Below, piece after piece: positions 60,518 through 64,000 of a DNA stretch of 64,000 nucleotides. Made by a program: the position numbers and the translations under genes. How positions within the stretch are numbered: position 1 is the first letter of the stretch; each line of letters starts with the position of its first letter. Location: NCBI RefSeq assembly GCF_021474405.1, contig NZ_JAKEIO010000025.1:1-64000 (forward strand). Direction: 5' to 3'. Under the pieces are notes generated by a model. That model did not search any database and was not told the DNA's origin. It was given only the letters and a program-made list of their open reading frames with translations. This DNA comes from [Streptosporangium] indianense. GTDB lineage: Bacteria > Actinomycetota > Actinomycetes > Streptomycetales > Streptomycetaceae.

Positions 60518-61636
60518 TCAGCTCTTGGCTGCGGCGGCCTTGGACTTGGCGGTCTTGGCCGGTGCCGGGACGGCGGGCGTCGCGTCGGCCGGGGCGGAGG
60601 CCGCGGCGTCCGTACCGGGCTCGGAGGCCGGCTCCTCGGGGCGCACGCCGACGCCCAGCTTCTCCTTGATCTTCTTCTCGATCTCGTTGGCCAGGTCGGG
60701 GTTGTCCTTGAGGAAGTTGCGCGCGTTCTCCTTGCCCTGGCCGAGCTGGTCGCCCTCGTACGTGTACCAGGCGCCGGCCTTGCGGACGAAGCCGTGCTCC
60801 ACGCCCATGTCGATCAGGCCGCCCTCGCGGCTGATGCCCTGGCCGTAGAGGATGTCGAACTCGGCCTGCTTGAAGGGCGGCGCGACCTTGTTCTTGACGA
60901 CCTTGCAGCGGGTGCGGTTACCGACCGCCTCCGTCCCGTCCTTCAGGGTCTCGATGCGGCGGATGTCGATGCGCACCGAGGCGTAGAACTTCAGCGCCCG
61001 GCCACCGGTCGTGGTCTCCGGCGAGCCGAACATCACGCCGATCTTCTCGCGGAGCTGGTTGATGAAGATCGCGGTGGTCTTGGACTGGTTGAGCGCGCTG
61101 GTGATCTTCCGCAGGGCCTGGCTCATCAGGCGGGCCTGCAGACCGACGTGGCTGTCGCCCATCTCGCCCTCGATCTCCGCGCGCGGGACGAGCGCGGCGA
61201 CGGAGTCGATGACGATGAGGTCGAGGGCGCCGGAGCGGACCAGCATGTCCACGATCTCCAGGGCCTGCTCGCCGTTGTCCGGCTGGGAGAGGATGAGGTT
61301 GTCGATGTCGACGCCGAGCTTCTTCGCGTACTCGGGGTCGAGCGCGTGCTCCGCGTCGACGAAGGCGACCTGGCCTCCGGCCTTCTGGGCGTTCGCCACC
61401 GCGTGCAGGGTCAGGGTGGTCTTACCGGAGGACTCCGGTCCGTAGATCTCGACGACACGGCCGCGGGGCAGGCCGCCCACGCCCAGGGCCACGTCCAGGG
61501 CGGTGGATCCGGTCGAGATGACCTCGATGGGCTCCTTGGTCCGGTCGCCCATGCGCATGACCGCGCCCTTGCCGAATTGCCGTTCAATCTGTGCGAGCGC
61601 GGCATCCAGGGCCTTCTCGCGGTCGGTTCCTGCCAT
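60518..61636 (-). CDS. recA: Recombinase RecA
   Basis: 372 residues from ATG 61636 (GGTGGAA upstream). Strand exchange and LexA co-protease. Walker [21 protein letters not shown], Walker [23 protein letters not shown] and [11 protein letters not shown] all conserved. The C-terminus after residue 330 is Ala/Pro/Lys-rich and variable. An SOS box lies 165 bases upstream. Start of recA-recX-GNAT. Confidence 0.98.
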   Translation of the reverse strand: MAGTDREKALDAALAQIERQFGKGAVMRMGDRTKEPIEVISTGSTALDVALGVGGLPRGRVVEIYGPESSGKTTLTLHAVANAQKAGGQVAFVDAEHALDPEYAKKLGVDIDNLILSQPDNGEQALEIVDMLVRSGALDLIVIDSVAALVPRAEIEGEMGDSHVGLQARLMSQALRKITSALNQSKTTAIFINQLREKIGVMFGSPETTTGGRALKFYASVRIDIRRIETLKDGTEAVGNRTRCKVVKNKVAPPFKQAEFDILYGQGISREGGLIDMGVEHGFVRKAGAWYTYEGDQLGQGKENARNFLKDNPDLANEIEKKIKEKLGVGVRPEEPASEPGTDAAASAPADATPAVPAPAKTAKSKAAAAKS

Positions 61637-61800
61637 GGGTTCCACCCGATTTGCTTGAGTCGATCGCTTCACGTCAAAGACGCTAACGCCTGCCACTGAC
61701 AACGCGCCCCGACGCACGTCCGGCCTGTGGATAACTCGGGCATTTCTCTACCCAAAGTACGTCGAAATGCCCTTCGTTGAGCCTCGCCGGTGCCCCCATG

Positions 61801-61814
61801 AGAATGGATGTTCG
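61801..61814. promoter_or_regulatory. SOS box of recA
   Basis: On the minus strand CGAACATCCATTCT, two mismatches to CGAACrNNNGTTYG; I recall the same element upstream of other Streptomyces recA genes. It is the only site in 61637-61888 that I can assign. Confidence 0.8.
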
Positions 61815-61888
61815 ATTTTGGTGTCAAGCGCACCACACGGCGCATCCGGAACCGGGGCGGGCTGCCGCGCAGGTCATCGGCGACACGA

Positions 61889-63175
61889 TCAGGAGGAGTT
61901 CTGCCCGGGGTCCCGGTCCTCATGCCGCTCTGCCTCGCGGCGCCGCCGCTCCCACAGTCCCTTCGCCCGCGCGAGCAGGCCCGGTCCCTCGCCCCGTCGC
62001 CGGTGACCGTGCACGCGGGGGTCGTCCGTGACGTCGTAGCGCTTCACGTACGCCCCGAGGAAGGCCTGGAGCGTGGCGATGGCAGGGATGGCGATCAGCG
62101 CGCCGACGGCGCCGAGGAGGGCGGTGCCGGCGATGACCGAACCGAAGGCGACGGCGGGGTGGATGTCGACGGTCTTGGAGGTCAGCTTGGGCTGCAGCAC
62201 GTAGTTCTCGAACTGCTGGTAGATCACGACGAAGATCAGCACCCACAGCGCGTACCAGGGATCCACCGTGAACGCGATCAACATCGGCAGGGCGCCCGCC
62301 AGGTACGTGCCGATGGTGGGGATGAACTGCGACACCAGCCCCACCCACACGGCGAGCACGGGCGCGTAGGGCACGTCCAGGGCCTGGAGCAGGACGAAGT
62401 GCGCCACGCCGGAGATCAACGCCATCAGGCCGCGGGAGTAGATGTAGCCGCCGGTCTTGTTCACGGCGATCTCCCAGGCGCGCAGCGCCTCCGCCTGGCG
62501 GGCGGGCGGCAGGACCGAGCAGATCGCACGGCGCAGGCGCGGGCCGTCCGCGGCGAAGTAGAACGAGAACAGGGCGATCGTGAGCAGCTGGAAGAGGCCG
62601 CCGATGACCTGGGCGGACACGTCCAGGACACCTGTGGCGCTGTTCTGGACGTAGTTGCGCAGCCAGTCGGAGCGGAGCAGGCCCTCCTGGATGTCGACGC
62701 GCTTCAGGTCGGTCTTGAAGTGCGTGTTGATCCAGTTGATGACGGAGTCGAGGTACTCGGGGAAGCCTTCGATCAGCTTGATGATCTGGTCCGCGAGGAC
62801 GGAGCCGAGCAGGGTGACGAAACCCGCCGACACGATCATCACGCCGATGAAGACGATGAACGTGGCCAGGCCCCTGCGCATGCCGCGCGAGGCCATCCAG
62901 CTCACCGCGGGCTCTATGGCGAGCGCCAGGAAGAACGCGATGAGGATGTTGACCAGCAGACCGGTGAGCTGGTGGAAGGCCCAGCTGCCCAGTTGGAACG
63001 CCGCGACGAGGGCGAGCGCGAGCACCATGGCGCGGGGCAGCCAGCGCGGCATACGGCCGTTCGCCCCGGCTCCGCCCAGCGGGGGCCGGACGGGCGGCGT
63101 CGTGCCGGAAGCGGAGGACTGCTGGGCTGACTGCCCGGTCTCGTCAGTGGGTGCCACGGTCCAAGTCTCGCCCAC
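61889..63175 (-). CDS. AI-2E transporter family (PerM-like) membrane protein
   Basis: 428 residues from GTG 63175; GTG 63157 is an alternative and neither is decided by a ribosome site. About eight helices (MVLALALVAAFQLGSWAF, LVNILIAFFLALAIEPAV, FIVFIGVMIVSAGFVTLLGS, IGGLFQLLTIALFSFYF, then GALPMLIAFTVDPWYALWVL and GSVIAGTALLGAVGALIAIP), with the family motif LVSQFIPTIGTYLAG. Cytoplasmic tails at both ends are hydrophilic. Transported substrate is not known for most members. Confidence 0.88.
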   Translation of the reverse strand: MGETWTVAPTDETGQSAQQSSASGTTPPVRPPLGGAGANGRMPRWLPRAMVLALALVAAFQLGSWAFHQLTGLLVNILIAFFLALAIEPAVSWMASRGMRRGLATFIVFIGVMIVSAGFVTLLGSVLADQIIKLIEGFPEYLDSVINWINTHFKTDLKRVDIQEGLLRSDWLRNYVQNSATGVLDVSAQVIGGLFQLLTIALFSFYFAADGPRLRRAICSVLPPARQAEALRAWEIAVNKTGGYIYSRGLMALISGVAHFVLLQALDVPYAPVLAVWVGLVSQFIPTIGTYLAGALPMLIAFTVDPWYALWVLIFVVIYQQFENYVLQPKLTSKTVDIHPAVAFGSVIAGTALLGAVGALIAIPAIATLQAFLGAYVKRYDVTDDPRVHGHRRRGEGPGLLARAKGLWERRRREAERHEDRDPGQNSS

Positions 63176-63347
63176 ACCACCGACAGCCGTCTGCCCGGCT
63201 GCGATCTTCGTGACCGGTCAGCGACGTCCACGGCGGACGGCCCGGTCCGGCCGCCGCTCGGCAAGGCCAAAAGGCCCCACGCCCGCCCGACGCCCACCCC
63301 CTACGCCTCCGACGCCTCCGGCATCGGTCAGCGCCCACCGGCGACCG

Positions 63348-63542
63348 TCAGCGCCTCTCCCGAGGCACGTCCATCACCGAGCAGACCACCTGCCAGACCT
63401 CCTTGGCGTCCCAGCCGGCGGCGAGCGCCTCGTGCACCGTGCGTCCTCCGAGTTCGGACATCACGTGGTCGCGCGCGAAGGTTTCGGCGTAGCCAGGACC
63501 GAAGTGCTCCGCCATCCGCTGCCAGAAGACCGTCAACCGCAT
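63348..63542 (-). CDS. DUF3046 protein
   Basis: 64 residues from ATG 63542 (CTGGAG upstream); the longer open frame 5' is antisense to the next gene. Full-length match to the small actinobacterial DUF3046 family: MRLTVFWQRMAEHFGPGYAE, VMSELGGRTVHEALAAGWDA, KEVWQVVCSVMDVPRERR. Family genes are usually found beside recA; role unknown to me. Confidence 0.88.
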   Translation of the reverse strand: MRLTVFWQRMAEHFGPGYAETFARDHVMSELGGRTVHEALAAGWDAKEVWQVVCSVMDVPRERR

Positions 63543-63623
63543 GACTCCAGTATCCCGCCCCTGGGGGTGGGCCTGAGCCGGGACCGCCTGCCGGTGCCGC
63601 TTCGCACCCCTACGGTCTGACCC

Positions 63624-64000
63624 ATGGTCGAAACCGGAGCTACCGAACTCCCCCCGACACCCCCGGCACACAGCCCCCTCACGCGCGCGGAGCGTTTCGT
63701 CTGGCTCACCGCGCGCGTGCTCGAGCAGCGCCTCTTCGCCCACCGCTTCCGGGGCGCCGCCGCCGACCCCGTGGAGACCGCCCTGGACGCCTACCGCAAC
63801 GAGGACGGCGGATACGGGCACGCGCTGGAGCCCGATCTGCGCGGGCCGCTCAGCCAGCCGCTGCACACCGCGCACGCGCTGGCCGTCCTGGACGCCGTCG
63901 GACGCTGCGCCGGACAGCGGGTGGAGCGGATGTGCCGCTACCTGACGTCCGTCTCCACCGCGGACGGTGCCCTCCCGGCGATCCACCCCAGCCAGCGCGA
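63624..64000 (+). CDS. Conserved protein, prenyltransferase/squalene-cyclase-like repeat (3' end outside window)
   Basis: First 125 residues only, open at the right edge; I translated it by hand from ATG 63624. After a Pro/Ala-rich start it reads LTRAERFVWLTARVLEQRLF, DAYRNEDGGYGHALEPDLRG and PLHTAHALAVLDAVGRC. The NEDGGYG motif and helix pattern resemble alpha/alpha-toroid repeats of the prenyltransferase and squalene-oxidase type. Catalytic residues cannot be assessed. Divergent from DUF3046. Confidence 0.65.
   Translation, partial: MVETGATELPPTPPAHSPLTRAERFVWLTARVLEQRLFAHRFRGAAADPVETALDAYRNEDGGYGHALEPDLRGPLSQPLHTAHALAVLDAVGRCAGQRVERMCRYLTSVSTADGALPAIHPSQR

Noticed and set aside
1-64000. 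tRNA or rRNA genes, insertion sequences or prophage
   Set aside because: No cloverleaf-like stretches, transposase motifs, terminal inverted repeats or integrase motifs found by reading.

Overview
This is a high-GC actinobacterial chromosome segment, almost certainly from Streptomyces. The evidence is strong third-position G/C bias, many GTG starts, short LexA boxes of the CGAAC(N)4GTTYG type, Ala/Pro/Gly-rich low-complexity tails, and a gene order (recA-recX, gluABCD/gluRK, miaB, miaA, dapF, an RSH gene, hflX, lexA, nrdRJ, rnhB) that I recall from the core of the S. coelicolor chromosome (SCO5769 upward, here inverted). No rRNA, tRNA, CRISPR array, transposase or prophage gene was seen. It reads as a conserved core arm with a few accessory islets.

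Layout. 1-6.6 kb: ABC-transporter ATPase (cut by the left edge), NUDIX-type regulator or hydrolase, glycogen-debranching-like protein and a DUF4192 protein, all on minus. 6.7-11.5 kb: a RecQ helicase fused to a phosphoribosyltransferase-like tail, a conserved unknown, an orphan helicase-C-terminal-like protein, and rnhB. 11.6-14.0 kb: TetR repressor and divergent 14-TM exporter with two near-identical palindromic operators between them. 14.3-17.4 kb: ADP-ribosylglycohydrolase-like protein, histidine phosphatase, DUF4937-type protein and TerD-type protein. 17.5-24.7 kb: a DNA precursor and SOS block (nrdJ and nrdR behind tandem NrdR boxes; lexA with its own SOS box; dinG). 25.0-29.6 kb: a siderophore-type operon (class III aminotransferase, IucA/IucC synthetase, GNAT acyltransferase) whose aminotransferase lacks the PLP lysine. 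29.9-32.6 kb: two tandem paralogous secreted lipoprotein serine proteases. 32.8-44.9 kb: hflX, M1 peptidase, RSH protein, dapF, miaA, small proteins, a dioxygenase-like protein, a three-unit 95-bp tandem repeat and miaB. 45.0-48.6 kb: NarL-type two-component pair and a TrkA-C/CPA2 antiporter pair. 48.7-56.1 kb: MazG-like protein, TAXI binding protein, the gluRK two-component system and the gluABCD glutamate transporter. 56.4-59.2 kb: FAD monooxygenase, then a cysteine-dioxygenase/rhodanese operon preceded by a dyad, a promoter and a Cys-rich leader peptide. 59.2-64 kb: recA-recX-GNAT operon, AI-2E-type permease, DUF3046 and an open-ended gene.

Functional threads. DNA damage and nucleotide supply (recA, recX, lexA, dinG, RecQ-like, nrdRJ, rnhB) are clustered, with visible LexA and NrdR sites. 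Nitrogen and sulfur amino acid handling is represented by gluRK-gluABCD and by the cysteine catabolic operon with apparent cysteine-responsive attenuation. The most unusual items are the active-site-depleted aminotransferase in an otherwise intact siderophore operon, the leader-peptide-controlled cysteine dioxygenase/rhodanese operon, the orphan UvrD-C-like protein next to rnhB, the RecQ-PRTase fusion, the acetyltransferase coupled to recAX, and the miaB-derived tandem repeat.
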